A stretch of DNA of 64,000 nt from Streptomyces syringium. GTDB lineage: Bacteria; Actinomycetota; Actinomycetes; Streptomycetales; Streptomycetaceae. Position numbers and translations under genes: made by a program. Under the pieces are notes generated by a model. The model was not told where the DNA came from. It saw only the letters and a program-made list of their open reading frames with translations, and did no database searches. Shown here in pieces: positions 1-9,302 of this stretch; position 1 is the first letter of the stretch; every line of letters begins with the position of its first letter. The DNA is taken from positions 4,919,501 to 4,983,500 of the forward strand of contig NZ_JAGIOH010000001.1 of assembly GCF_017876625.1 (NCBI RefSeq), given 5' to 3'.

Positions 1-462
1 GCCCGCCCAGTCGTGGCCCTTGACGGCGGGAGCGATGGCGGTGTCGGCGACCTCGGAGAGCTGGTCCTGGCGGAAGCCGGAGTCCGTGGCGGCCGAGACG
101 GCGTAGCGGCGCACATGGGTGCCGACGGCGAGCAGTACGTCGCGCGGGCCGAGGCCGTTGCGGTCGGCGGTGGCGTCCGCCCAGTCGTGGCCGTCGCGGC
201 CGGAGAAGTCGCGTACGTAGGTCACGTACAGCCGCATCCGGTGCTCGGCGTGCAGCCGGCCCAGAGCCGCTTCGACCTGGTGGCGGCGCTGGCCGAGGGC
301 GCCGACGGTGTCGGTGATCCGCCCGGGGGAGTCCAGGTCGAGAGGGGTGTCGGCGCGTGCGGACGCCATCGGCGGGAGCAGCAGGACGCACAGCGCGAGG
401 AGGGCACCGACGACGGCCCAGCCTGCCGCCCTCGGCCCGTCCCGCCTCGAAAGCTGCGTCAC
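1..462 (-). CDS. TPM-domain secreted/membrane protein (3' end outside window)
   Basis: Minus-strand reading from a GTG at 462 runs off the left edge, so only the first 154 codons are present. The N-terminus has a basic stretch, then a hydrophobic segment (about residues 13-36) ending in an ASARA-like signal peptidase site. After it comes a region with the TPM-domain pattern (DTVGALGQRRHQVEAAL, later LYVTYVRDFSG and GPRDVLLAVG). TPM domains occur in actinobacterial envelope proteins thought to act in cell-surface or photosystem-type maintenance; the exact role here is unknown. The shadow reading frames on the other strand look like artefacts of high GC. The start is the best one before the signal peptide, but the ribosome-binding site is weak. 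Confidence 0.75.
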   Translation of the reverse strand, partial: MTQLSRRDGPRAAGWAVVGALLALCVLLLPPMASARADTPLDLDSPGRITDTVGALGQRRHQVEAALGRLHAEHRMRLYVTYVRDFSGRDGHDWADATADRNGLGPRDVLLAVGTHVRRYAVSAATDSGFRQDQLSEVADTAIAPAVKGHDWAG

Positions 463-575
463 ATTTCGGAGCGTATGGCCGTATCGTCCGGCCCGCTACC
501 GGGAGGTCCGGGCCGTCCACGCACCGTGGCGGGGCCGCCGAGCGGGGCGGGTGCCGCCCCGCTCGCGCGGCTCCC

Positions 576-1346
576 TCAGGCCTCGCGCCGGCGGATCTTG
601 TTCCCGAGCCAGACCAGCGGATCGTACTTGCGGTCCACCGCGCGCTCCTTCAGCGGGATCAGCGCATTGTCGGTGATCTTGATGTGCTCGGGGCAGACCT
701 CCGTGCAGCACTTGGTGATGTTGCAGTAGCCGAGCCCGTGCTCGTCCTGCGCCGTCCGCTTGCGGTCGAGGCCCGCCTCCGCCGCCGCGTCCAGCGGGTG
801 CATGTCCAGCTCGGCGACGCGCATCAGGAAGCGCGGCCCGGCGAAGGCGGTCTTGTTCTCCTCGTGGTCACGCACCACGTGACACGTGTCCTGGCACAGG
901 AAGCACTCGATGCACTTGCGGAACTCCTGTGAGCGGTTCACGTCCTCCTGCCGCATCCGGTACTCGCCCGGCGCCAGCTTCGCCGGCGGGACGAACGACG
1001 GGATCTCCCGCGCCTTGGCGTAGTTGAAGGACACGTCCGTGACCAGGTCCCGCACCACCGGGAACGCCCGCAGCGGGGTGACCGTGATCGTCTCCGTCCG
1101 GTCGAAGACCGACATCCGCGTCATGCACAGCAGCCGCGGCCTGCCGTTGATCTCGGCGCTGCAGGAACCGCACTTGCCCGCCTTGCAGTTCCAGCGCACG
1201 GCCAGGTCCGGGGCCTGGGTGGCCTGGATGCGGTGGATGATGTCCAGGACGACCTCGCCGTCATTGACCTCCACCGTGAAGTCGGCCGGTCCGCCGCCCT
1301 CCGCGTCGCCCCGCCACACCTTGAAGTGGGCCTTGTACGAGCTCAC
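576..1346 (-). CDS. sdhB: Succinate dehydrogenase iron-sulfur subunit (Sdh1-type)
   Basis: 256-aa electron-transfer subunit of succinate:quinone oxidoreductase. It carries electrons from the flavoprotein to the membrane subunit. Three cysteine clusters are visible: a 2Fe-2S plant-type motif (CKAGKCGSC followed by a later Cys in RPRLLC), a 4Fe-4S motif (CIECFLCQDTC) and a 3Fe-4S-type motif (CCTEVCP). It is the last gene of a minus-strand operon, abutting the flavoprotein gene (stop at 1347). The size and trio order match the mycobacterial Sdh1 set rather than the classic sdhCDAB operon, so it is probably a second, paralogous complex in this genome. Inner face of the cytoplasmic membrane. Confidence 0.95.
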   Translation of the reverse strand: MSSYKAHFKVWRGDAEGGGPADFTVEVNDGEVVLDIIHRIQATQAPDLAVRWNCKAGKCGSCSAEINGRPRLLCMTRMSVFDRTETITVTPLRAFPVVRDLVTDVSFNYAKAREIPSFVPPAKLAPGEYRMRQEDVNRSQEFRKCIECFLCQDTCHVVRDHEENKTAFAGPRFLMRVAELDMHPLDAAAEAGLDRKRTAQDEHGLGYCNITKCCTEVCPEHIKITDNALIPLKERAVDRKYDPLVWLGNKIRRREA

Positions 1347-3287
1347 TCAGGTCAGCTCCTCGTCCGTCAGGTACTTCGCCAACTCGTCCTTCTCGAACAG
1401 CCCGAGCAGATCCGGGCGGATGGGCCGGGTCTCCCGGCGCTCCAGCCGGATCCGGCCGAGCGCCGGCTCACCGGCCACCGGGTCGCCGGACAGCCGGCAC
1501 ACGAGATTGACCCGGCGCCAGCGCCGCTCCATGTCCGGGTAGTCGTCGCGGGTGTGCCCGCCACGGCTCTCCCGGCGCTCCAGGGCCGCCCGCGCCACGC
1601 ACTCGCTGACCAGCAGCATGTTCCGCAGATCGATGGCCAGGTGCCAGCCGGGGTTGAACTGCCGGTGCCCCTCGACCCCGGCGCGCCCGGCCCGGTCCCG
1701 CAGCTGCGCCAGCTTCTCCAGCGCCTGCCGCATCTCGGCCTCCCGCCGGATGATGCCGACGAGGTCGTTCATCGTCTGCTGGAGCTCCTGGTGCAGGGTG
1801 TACGGATTCTCCGGCGGGCGGCCCGGCTCGGTGCCCGGCGGGGAGCCCTCCGCGCTGAACGGGCGCAGCGCCTCCGCCTCCGCGAGGTCGATGTCCAACC
1901 CGCCGGGTGCGGGGCGGTCCGCACTCGCGTGTCCGGTGGCGTACTCCGCCGCGTGCAGTCCCGCCCGGCGGCCGAAGACCAGCAGGTCGGAGAGGGAATT
2001 CCCGCCGAGCCGGTTGGAGCCGTGCATACCGCCCGCGACCTCGCCCGCCGCGAACAGCCCCGGGACGCCGACGGCGGCCGTGGTGTCCGGATCGACGTCG
2101 ACGCCGCCCATCACGTAGTGGCAGGTGGGGCCGACCTCCATGGGCTCGGCCGTGATGTCCACGTCCGCCAGCTCCTTGAACTGGTGGTGCATGGAGGGCA
2201 GCTTGCGCTTGATGACCTCGGCCGGCAGCCGGGTCGACACGTCCAGGAACACCCCGCCGTGCGGTGACCCCCGCCCGGCCTTGACCTCGGAGTTGATCGC
2301 GCGGGCCACCTCGTCACGGGGCAGCAGCTCGGGGGGCCGGCGGTTGTTCGCCTGGTCCTCGTACCAGCGGTCGCCCTCCTCCTCGGACTGGGCGTACTTC
2401 TCCTTGAAGACGTCCGGCACGTAGTCGAACATGAAGCGCTTGCCGTCGCTGTTGCGCAGCACGCCGCCGTCGCCGCGGACCGATTCGGTGACCAGGATGC
2501 CCTTCACCGACGGCGGCCAGACCATCCCGGTGGGGTGGAACTGCACGAACTCCATGTTGACCAGCGACGCCCCGGCGAGCAGCGCCAGCGCGTGCCCGTC
2601 GCCGGTGTACTCCCAGGAGTTGGACGTCACCTTGAAGGACTTGCCGATGCCGCCGGTGGCCAGGACCACCGAGGGCGCCTCCATGACGAAGAAGCGTCCG
2701 GACTCCCGCTCGTAGCCGAAGACCCCCGAGACCCGTTCGCCGCCCTCCTCCTTCAGCACCCGGGTGACCGTGCACTCCTGGAAGACCTTCAGCCGCGCCT
2801 CGTGATCGCCGAACTCCCGCTCGTCCTCCTGCTGGAGCGAGACGATCTTCTGCTGGAGGGTGCGGATCAGCTCCAGGCCCGTGCGGTCGCCGACGTGCGC
2901 GAGCCGGGGGAACTCATGGCCGCCGAAGTTGCGCTGGGAGATCCGCCCGTCGGGCGTGCGGTCGAAGAGCGCGCCCCAGGTCTCGAGCTCCCAGACCCGG
3001 TCGGGGGCCTCCTGCGCGTGCAGCTCCGCCATCCGCCACTGATTGAGGAACTTCCCGCCGCGCATCGTGTCGCGGAAGTGGACCTGCCAGTTGTCACCCG
3101 CGTTGACGTTGCCCATGCTGGCGGCGATGCCGCCCTCGGCCATCACCGTATGGGCCTTGCCGAACAGCGATTTGCAGATGACGGCCGTCCGCGCGCCCTG
3201 CTCGCGGGCCTCGATCGCCGCGCGCAGGCCGGCGCCGCCCGCGCCGACCACGACGACGTCCCAGGACTGCCGGTCGACTTGCGTCAT
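1347..3287 (-). CDS. sdhA: Succinate dehydrogenase flavoprotein subunit (Sdh1-type)
   Basis: 646-aa FAD subunit that oxidises succinate to fumarate. The N-terminal dinucleotide-binding motif (VVGAGGAGLRAA, residues about 13-24) is followed by KAHTVMAEGGI, which contains the histidine that covalently binds FAD in this family. The C-terminal capping/active-site region has HGSNRLGGNSLSDLLVFGRRAG. The length equals the roughly 646 aa I remember for mycobacterial Sdh1 flavoproteins and exceeds the usual E. coli form. It lies between the membrane subunit (16-bp gap) and the iron-sulfur subunit (no gap), so the three are co-transcribed. Start ATG at 3287 gives a clean N-terminus with MTQVDRQSWDVVVVG. 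Confidence 0.96.
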   Translation of the reverse strand: MTQVDRQSWDVVVVGAGGAGLRAAIEAREQGARTAVICKSLFGKAHTVMAEGGIAASMGNVNAGDNWQVHFRDTMRGGKFLNQWRMAELHAQEAPDRVWELETWGALFDRTPDGRISQRNFGGHEFPRLAHVGDRTGLELIRTLQQKIVSLQQEDEREFGDHEARLKVFQECTVTRVLKEEGGERVSGVFGYERESGRFFVMEAPSVVLATGGIGKSFKVTSNSWEYTGDGHALALLAGASLVNMEFVQFHPTGMVWPPSVKGILVTESVRGDGGVLRNSDGKRFMFDYVPDVFKEKYAQSEEEGDRWYEDQANNRRPPELLPRDEVARAINSEVKAGRGSPHGGVFLDVSTRLPAEVIKRKLPSMHHQFKELADVDITAEPMEVGPTCHYVMGGVDVDPDTTAAVGVPGLFAAGEVAGGMHGSNRLGGNSLSDLLVFGRRAGLHAAEYATGHASADRPAPGGLDIDLAEAEALRPFSAEGSPPGTEPGRPPENPYTLHQELQQTMNDLVGIIRREAEMRQALEKLAQLRDRAGRAGVEGHRQFNPGWHLAIDLRNMLLVSECVARAALERRESRGGHTRDDYPDMERRWRRVNLVCRLSGDPVAGEPALGRIRLERRETRPIRPDLLGLFEKDELAKYLTDEELT

Positions 3288-3303
3288 CAGATGTGTCCCT
3301 CTC

Positions 3304-4158
3304 CTAGAAGAAGCGCGGATCGTCGAAGGCGCCCGTGGCGAGCAGATAGACGTAGAAGTCGGCCACCGCCACGCTGATCAGGGATGCCCAGGCGAGCAGC
3401 GCGTGCCGTGCGTTGAGCTTCGAGACCCAGCCCCACAGGCGGTAGCGGACGGGGTGCTTGGAGAAGTGCTTGAGCCGGCCGCCGACGATGTGCCGGCAGG
3501 AGTGGCAGGAGAGGGTGTACGCCCAGATCAGCGCGACGTTGACGAGCAGGATCAGGGTGCCCAGGCCCATGTGGCCCCAGGCGTAGTGCTCGTCACGGAA
3601 GCCGAGCACGGTGTCGTAGGTGAGGATCCCGGCGACCAGCACCGCGAAGTAGAAGAAGTAGCGGTGGACGTTCTGGAGGATCAGCGGCAGCCGGGTCTCG
3701 CCGCTGTACGTCCGGTGCGGCTCGGCGACGGCGCAGGCGGGGGGTGAGGCCCAGAAGCCCCGGTAGTACGCCTTGCGGTAGTAGTAGCAGGTCAGCCGGA
3801 AGCCGAGGGGGAAGATCAGGATCAGCAGGGCGGGGGACAGGCCCCACCACGCGCCGAAGACCTCCCAGTTGGGGCCGCCGCGCATGGGCACGCAGTTCTC
3901 CGCCAGACAGGGCGAGTAGAACGGCGAGACGTAGGGCGCCGCGTAGTAGTCGGTGTCGGCGAAGGCGCGCCAGGTGGAGTAGACGATGAAGGCGAACAGC
4001 CCGGCGGCCGTGCCGGCGGGCGCCAGCCACCAGCGGTCACGGCGCAGATGGGGGGCCGGGATCGCGGCGCGCGAGGGATGGTGGACGCCGCCGCGCCCGC
4101 GGTCACCGTCGGTGACGGCGGGGGCCGCGTTGGTTTCGGGCTCGGTACCAGTGGCCAA
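3304..4158 (-). CDS. Succinate dehydrogenase membrane anchor/cytochrome b-like subunit
   Basis: 284-aa polytopic protein with about five hydrophobic segments, first in the operon and upstream of sdhA. A hydrophilic N-terminal tail (about 45 residues) precedes the first segment (WWLAPAGTAAGLFAFIVYSTW). Several membrane histidines (for example in NVHRYFF, GHMGLGTL and LSCHSCRHIVGG) could ligate haem or metal; which do cannot be told from sequence. The single large anchor, in place of separate SdhC and SdhD, fits the Sdh1/type-F arrangement of actinobacteria, in which quinone reduction occurs in this subunit. The assignment rests mainly on context plus topology. Confidence 0.85.
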   Translation of the reverse strand: MATGTEPETNAAPAVTDGDRGRGGVHHPSRAAIPAPHLRRDRWWLAPAGTAAGLFAFIVYSTWRAFADTDYYAAPYVSPFYSPCLAENCVPMRGGPNWEVFGAWWGLSPALLILIFPLGFRLTCYYYRKAYYRGFWASPPACAVAEPHRTYSGETRLPLILQNVHRYFFYFAVLVAGILTYDTVLGFRDEHYAWGHMGLGTLILLVNVALIWAYTLSCHSCRHIVGGRLKHFSKHPVRYRLWGWVSKLNARHALLAWASLISVAVADFYVYLLATGAFDDPRFF

Positions 4159-4221
4159 GGGGGACTCCGGGGAGGAGCGAGGGGTGGTCGGTGCCTTCCG
4201 TGCCGGGATGGACCGCGGCCG

Positions 4222-4509
4222 TCAGGGCGCGCGCCGGTCGCGGGCCCCGAGACCTTCGTCGTCCTCGGCGTCCGACCACAGCGAGCGGTCGTACGGGGTG
4301 TCGGGGATCGTGACCTTCTCCGGGGCCGGCCGCTCGGCCGGCCGGGTGCCGCGCAGCAGCGCGAAGCTCTCCCGTAGATGGCTCGCGTCGGTGCGTACCC
4401 GGCGCATGTCCAGGCCGCCCGGGTCCAGGTCCTTCTCCAGCATCCCGAGCGAGCGGTCGAGATCGTCCAATGAGCGCTGAACGGCCGTCAAGTCGTCATT
4501 CAAGGACAT
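4222..4509 (-). CDS. Small hydrophilic helical protein, unknown function
   Basis: 95-aa protein without a recognised domain. The first 45 residues form heptad-like leucine repeats (LTAVQRSLDDLDRSLGMLEK), suggesting a short coiled coil. The remainder is charged and proline-containing, and there is no signal peptide or membrane segment. It is 63 bp upstream of the succinate dehydrogenase membrane subunit on the same strand, so it may be the first gene of that transcript. Start ATG at 4509. The start choice is reasonably sure because codon bias begins there; function is not inferable. Confidence 0.65.
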   Translation of the reverse strand: MSLNDDLTAVQRSLDDLDRSLGMLEKDLDPGGLDMRRVRTDASHLRESFALLRGTRPAERPAPEKVTIPDTPYDRSLWSDAEDDEGLGARDRRAP

Positions 4510-4814
4510 GCTTTGCCCTCACTTCCACGGTCGGCGGTCGGCTGTTGCGGGTGGAGACGCTGATGCGACTGAGAGTGTCGCGCGTCACAGCCCTCCAGGG
4601 GAAGATAGCCGCCCCGATCGGCCCTTCGCGGGACCATTCGCCGTGCGGCCGCCCTTCGCCGAGCCGTTCGACCAGGCGAGTGGCGTGTCCGCCGACGGCG
4701 CCGTGTCGGCCCGGCTTCCCGCGGACCGTCGCCTTCAGTGGTGGGCAGTAGATGCGATCAGCGGCGCATTACGCCGAATGAACGATCCCGGCCCCGTCCG
4801 GCGGAGGTATCACC
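4510..4814. other. Intergenic region upstream of two divergent transcripts
   Basis: About 305 bases between the divergent genes starting at 4509 (minus) and 4815 (plus). I see a good ribosome-binding site (GGAGG, near 4802-4806) for the plus-strand lipoprotein gene, but no convincing promoter pair, RNA or coding region. Confidence 0.5.
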
Positions 4815-6770
4815 ATGGCCCCCCTCTCGACCCGCCCCCGGTCCCGTCCCCGCCGCTCCGTCGTTCTGCTCGCGGGCATGCTGCTCCCGCTGCCCGTCCT
4901 CGGCGGCTGCGGCGCGGGGGACCGGGACGACGACCGGGCGGGAGCGCCGCGGGACATCGCCGCGCTCCCGCCCGCCCAGACCGCCGGCAGCGGCACGCTG
5001 AACTGGGCCGTGGACGCCCTGCCCGGCACCTTGAACACCTTCCAGGCCGACGCGGACGACGCCACCCAGCGGGTCGCGGGGGCCGTGCTGCCCGCCCTGT
5101 TCACCATGGACGAGCGGGGGCGCCCGCAGCGCGACGGGGACTTCCTGAGGTCGGCGGAGGTCATCCAGCGCGAGCCCCGGCAGGTCGTCGTCTACAAGCT
5201 CAACCCGCACGCGGTGTGGAGCGACGGGCGGGCGATCGGCGCCCCGGACTTCGAGGCGCAGTGGAAGGCCCTGCGCGGCCAGGACAGCGCGTACTGGACG
5301 GCCCGCAACGCGGGCTACGACCGGATCGACCGGGTCGAGCGGGGCGCGGACGCCCACGAGGTCAAGGTCACCTTCGCCAAGCCCTACGCCGACTGGCCCG
5401 CGCTCTTCACCCCCCTCTACCCCAAGAGCGTCATGGGCAACGGCAACGCCTTCAACGACGGCGCCCGCAATGATCTGAAGATCGTCGCGGGCCCCTTCAA
5501 GGTGGGCGCGCGGGACAACAAGGAGGGCACGCTCACCCTCGAACGCAATCCGAAGTGGTGGGGCGACCGGGCCCGGCTGGACAAGCTCGTCCTGCGGGCC
5601 GTGCCGCGCGGGGAGCGGGCCGACGCGCTCGCCAAGGGCCTGCTCGACCTGGCCGACATCACCCCGGCGGACGCCGCCCGGATCGCCCTGGCCAACAAAC
5701 CGCCGAAGAAGGACACGGCGGCGTCCAAGGGCAAGCCCGCCCTGGACGACCAGCCCCGGGACGCCGCGACCGCCGGGCTGCGCAAGGTGACCGTCCGCAA
5801 GTCCCTGGAGCCCGCCTACACCCAGCTCGCGCTCAACGGCTCCACCGGCCCGCTCGCCGACGAGCGGGTGCGCAAGGCGGTGGCCCGGGCGATCGACCGC
5901 AAGGCGCTGGCCGAGCAGGTGCTGGGCCCCCTGGGGCTGCCCGCCGAGCCGCTCGGCAGCCATGTGCTGCTGGCCGGCCAGGACGGCTACGAGGACAACA
6001 GCGACGCCATCGGCGGCAAGGACCACCGGGCGTCCCGGGCGCTGCTGGCCGACGCGGGCTGGCGGGAGAAGGGGGCGGGGCGCGGCACGAAGGCGTCCGG
6101 CACCCCGGCCGACGCGGCCGGTAAGGACGGGGCGGGGAAGGACGCGGCCGGTAAGGACACGGCCGGTAAGAAGGAGGACCCGAAGAGCGACCGGGACGGC
6201 GGCAAGGCGGCCCCCGCGCCCCCGGCCCGGATCAAGGACGGCAAGAAGCTCACCCTGCGCTTCATGGTGCCGGACGGCGCCGGGACCGAGCCGCTGCACG
6301 GCGTCGCCGACGGCATCGCCCGGCAGCTGGCCGCCGTCGGCGTCGACACGAAGATCTCCAAGGTCGACGGCGGCAGCTACTTCAAGGACCACATCGCGGC
6401 CGGCGACTACGACCTGGCCCTCTACTCCTGGCCCGCCTCCGCCTTCCCGGCCACCGACGCCCGCCCGGTCTTCGCCAAGCCGCAGCCCGCCGCCGACGGC
6501 TCGCTGCTGGTGGAGCAGAACTACACCCGGGTCGGCACGGACCAGATCGACCAGCTCTTCGACCAGGCCTCCACCGAGCTGGACGCCGACGCCTCCCGTG
6601 ATCTGATCGCCCGCGCCGACGCCCGGATCTGGGCCGCGGCCGGGTCGATCCCCCTCTTCCAGCGCCCCGAGCTGACGGGGGTCCGCAAGACGGTGGTCAA
6701 CGCGGGTGCCTTCGGGCTCGCCACTCCCCGGTACCAGGACCTCGGTTTCCGGGCACAAGCGGCTGGGTAG
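4815..6770 (+). CDS. Orphan ABC-type oligopeptide-binding lipoprotein (SBP family 5)
   Basis: 651-aa exported lipoprotein. It has a twin-basic start, hydrophobic h-region and lipobox VLGGC with the acylated Cys at about residue 32. The mature part has the family-5 solute-binding layout (GTLNWAVDALPGTLNTF near the start, ADERVRKAVARAIDRKAL in the middle). No permease or ATPase is adjacent, so it must share a transporter or act as a sensor. An odd low-complexity insert, rich in GKD/AGK repeats (about residues 415-475), interrupts the C-terminal lobe. Good GGAGG ribosome-binding site before ATG 4815. In S. coelicolor a similar orphan lipoprotein lies next to typA (recollection). Confidence 0.88.
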   Translation: MAPLSTRPRSRPRRSVVLLAGMLLPLPVLGGCGAGDRDDDRAGAPRDIAALPPAQTAGSGTLNWAVDALPGTLNTFQADADDATQRVAGAVLPALFTMDERGRPQRDGDFLRSAEVIQREPRQVVVYKLNPHAVWSDGRAIGAPDFEAQWKALRGQDSAYWTARNAGYDRIDRVERGADAHEVKVTFAKPYADWPALFTPLYPKSVMGNGNAFNDGARNDLKIVAGPFKVGARDNKEGTLTLERNPKWWGDRARLDKLVLRAVPRGERADALAKGLLDLADITPADAARIALANKPPKKDTAASKGKPALDDQPRDAATAGLRKVTVRKSLEPAYTQLALNGSTGPLADERVRKAVARAIDRKALAEQVLGPLGLPAEPLGSHVLLAGQDGYEDNSDAIGGKDHRASRALLADAGWREKGAGRGTKASGTPADAAGKDGAGKDAAGKDTAGKKEDPKSDRDGGKAAPAPPARIKDGKKLTLRFMVPDGAGTEPLHGVADGIARQLAAVGVDTKISKVDGGSYFKDHIAAGDYDLALYSWPASAFPATDARPVFAKPQPAADGSLLVEQNYTRVGTDQIDQLFDQASTELDADASRDLIARADARIWAAAGSIPLFQRPELTGVRKTVVNAGAFGLATPRYQDLGFRAQAAG

Positions 6771-6942
6771 ATACCTTCTTTCCCCGAGTAACCCCAGGTC
6801 AGAGGTGCTGCGAGCGGGCTGGGGAGGCTGTACTCGGCTCGGCCCCGTACCATGGAGAGTGGCCGTGGCGTGTTCTGCCCGGCGGGCTCGCGTACCGGAC
6901 CGTACGCGACGCCATCCTCAACCCGGGAGAAGCGCCGCAAGT

Positions 6943-8847
6943 ATGCCCACCCGCCACGACATTCGTAACGTCGCCATCGTCGCCCACGTCGACCACGGCA
7001 AGACGACCATCGTCGACGCCATGCTCAAGCAGGCCGGCGCCTTCGCCGCGCACGCCGCCGAGTCCCTCGACGACCGCATGATGGACAGCAACGACCTGGA
7101 GCGTGAGAAGGGCATCACGATCCTGGCCAAGAACACGGCGGTCAAGTACCACCCGAAGGACGGTGGCGACCCGATCACGATCAACATCATCGACACCCCC
7201 GGCCACGCCGACTTCGGTGGCGAGGTCGAGCGTGGTCTGTCGATGGTGGACGCGGTCGTGCTGCTGGTCGACGCCTCCGAGGGCCCGCTGCCGCAGACCC
7301 GCTTCGTGCTGCGCAAGGCGCTGTCCAAGCGGCTGCCCGTCATCCTGTGCATCAACAAGACGGACCGTCCGGACTCCCGCATCGACGAGGTCGTCAACGA
7401 GACGTACGACCTCTTCCTCGACCTGGACGCCGACGAGGACCAGATCGAGTTCCCGATCGTCTACGCCTGCGGCCGTGACGGCATCGCCTCGCTGACCAAG
7501 CCGGAGGACGGCACCGTCCCCGCCGACAGCGAGAACCTGGAGCCGTTCTTCTCCACCATCCTGGAGCACGTCCCGGCCCCGACGTACGAGGACGACGCGC
7601 CGCTCCAGGCCCACGTCACCAACCTCGACGCCGACAACTTCCTCGGCCGTATCGCGCTGCTCCGCGTCGAGCAGGGCGAGCTGCGCAAGGGCCAGACCGT
7701 CGCGTGGATCAAGCGTGACGGCACGGTCTCCAACGTCCGCATCACCGAGCTGATGATGACCGAGGCCCTCACCCGCAAGCCCGCCGAGGTGGCCGGCCCG
7801 GGTGACATCTGCGCCGTCGCCGGTATCCCCGACATCATGATCGGCGAGACCCTGGCCGACCCGGAGAACCCGATCGCGCTGCCGCTGATCACGGTCGACG
7901 AGCCGGCGATCTCCATGACCATCGGCACCAACACCTCGCCGCTGGTCGGCCGCGGCGGCACGGGCAAGGGCGCGGACGCCAAGTCCGCGGTCAAGGACCG
8001 CAAGGTCACCGCCCGCCAGGTCAAGGACCGTCTGGACCGCGAGCTGATCGGTAACGTCTCGCTGCGCGTCCTGGACACCGAGCGCCCCGACGCCTGGGAG
8101 GTGCAGGGCCGCGGTGAGCTGGCGCTGGCCATCCTGGTCGAGCAGATGCGCCGCGAGGGCTTCGAGATGACCATCGGCAAGCCGCAGGTCGTCACCAAGC
8201 AGGTCGACGGCAAGACCTACGAGCCCGTCGAGCGCCTCACGGTCGACGTGCCCGAGGAGCACATGGGCGCGGTCACGCAGCTCATGGGCACCCGCAAGGG
8301 CCGCATGGACAACATGTCCAACCACGGCTCCGGCTGGGTCCGCATGGAGTTCGTCGTCCCGTCCCGTGGCCTCATCGGCTTCCGTACGGAGTTCCTGACG
8401 AACACCCGCGGCACCGGTATCGCCCACTCCATCCACGAGGGCCACGAGCCGTGGTTCGGCGAGCTGAAGACCCGTAACAACGGCTCCCTGGTCGCCGACC
8501 GCGCCGGCGCCGTCACCGCCTTCGCGATGACGAACCTCCAGGAGCGCGGTGTGCTCTTCACCGACCCGGGCACCGAGGTGTACGAGGGCATGATCGTCGG
8601 CGAGAACTCGCGCGCCGACGACATGGACGTCAACATCACCAAGGAGAAGAAGCTCACCAACATGCGCTCCTCCTCCGCCGACTCCTTCGAGGCGATCGTC
8701 CCGCCGCGCAAGCTGTCGCTGGAGCAGTCCCTGGAGTTCTGCCGCGACGACGAGTGCGTCGAGGTGACCCCGGAGGCGGTCCGCATCCGCAAGGTCGTCC
8801 TGGACCAGAAGGAGCGCGGCCGCACGGCTTCGCGCGCCAAGCGCTGA
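6943..8847 (+). CDS. typA: Translational GTPase TypA/BipA
   Basis: 634-aa ribosome-associated GTPase of the EF-G superfamily, implicated in stress and cold adaptation and ribosome assembly. The G domain has AHVDHGKTT (P-loop), EREKGIT (switch I), DTPGHADFGGE and NKTDRPD. EF-G-like domains and the TypA-specific C-terminal domain follow. I chose ATG 6943 (PTRHDIRNVAIVAHVDHGKT) over longer upstream readings because GGGAGAAG lies about 10 bases before it and homologues start here. A strong terminator follows at 8885-8927. Cytoplasmic; expressed separately from the peptide transporter downstream. Confidence 0.97.
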   Translation: MPTRHDIRNVAIVAHVDHGKTTIVDAMLKQAGAFAAHAAESLDDRMMDSNDLEREKGITILAKNTAVKYHPKDGGDPITINIIDTPGHADFGGEVERGLSMVDAVVLLVDASEGPLPQTRFVLRKALSKRLPVILCINKTDRPDSRIDEVVNETYDLFLDLDADEDQIEFPIVYACGRDGIASLTKPEDGTVPADSENLEPFFSTILEHVPAPTYEDDAPLQAHVTNLDADNFLGRIALLRVEQGELRKGQTVAWIKRDGTVSNVRITELMMTEALTRKPAEVAGPGDICAVAGIPDIMIGETLADPENPIALPLITVDEPAISMTIGTNTSPLVGRGGTGKGADAKSAVKDRKVTARQVKDRLDRELIGNVSLRVLDTERPDAWEVQGRGELALAILVEQMRREGFEMTIGKPQVVTKQVDGKTYEPVERLTVDVPEEHMGAVTQLMGTRKGRMDNMSNHGSGWVRMEFVVPSRGLIGFRTEFLTNTRGTGIAHSIHEGHEPWFGELKTRNNGSLVADRAGAVTAFAMTNLQERGVLFTDPGTEVYEGMIVGENSRADDMDVNITKEKKLTNMRSSSADSFEAIVPPRKLSLEQSLEFCRDDECVEVTPEAVRIRKVVLDQKERGRTASRAKR

Positions 8848-8884
8848 CGCTTTGTGAACCACGCCCGGTCCGCCGGGTGACCTG

Positions 8885-8927
8885 GAGGCCCGGGGCCCCG
8901 CTACTCGTAGCGGTGGCCCCGGGCCTC
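8885..8927 (+). terminator. Strong hairpin terminator after typA
   Basis: Perfect 13-bp GC-rich arms, 8885-8897 and 8915-8927, extended by a second inner stem (8898-8903 with 8908-8913) around a CTCG loop. It lies 38 bases after the typA stop. There is no T-run, as is usual in Streptomyces. Confidence 0.85.
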
Positions 8928-9302
8928 TGGCATGCTCGGGGCCGGTTGGCAACGGATTATCCGTCAGGTTTACCCCTCGGGACGTCCGGTGAGCGGACGG
9001 GAAAATCCGTAACTCGTGTTAACAGTCCGTTTCGCGTGTGTCTGTCTGTGATCACTTTGTCCGGATTTAAAGCCTCCGGAGGTGATCGATGTGACCAAAG
9101 CGAGACCCTTTAAGTGTGGTTTACAAGGCGGACCTACTTAATAGTTGGGTTCACTGAGCTCGGGTCAACGGGTCACGCGCTGTGGGGAGCGCCGACTCAC
9201 GAGCACACTCGGGGTGCCGGTTCCGTCTCCGCTGTCAGGGGTGTCAGCGTGGGGCCGGTGCCTCTCTTGTAGTGATAAGTGGACTCCTGAGGAGGCATTC
9301 CC
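8928..9302 (+). promoter_or_regulatory. AT-enriched regulatory region upstream of oligopeptide ABC operon 1
   Basis: About 375 non-coding bases, clearly less GC-rich than the surroundings between about 8990 and 9160. A weak promoter candidate is TTTACA at 9120-9125 with TAGTTG at 9142-9147 (16-base spacer). A GTGATCAC palindrome sits at about 9048-9055 and could be an operator; both are guesses. A strong ribosome-binding site (GAGGAGG) precedes the ATG at 9303. The long leader suggests multi-input control, as known for bldK-type operons. Confidence 0.4.

Noticed and set aside
4758..6758. 666-codon open frame antisense to the orphan binding protein
   Set aside because: Mirror of a lipoprotein gene with normal third-position GC; no ribosome-binding site.
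6799..8952. 717-codon open frame antisense to typA
   Set aside because: Fully overlaps a well-supported gene; product is repetitive Val/Gly/Asp/His with no domain.
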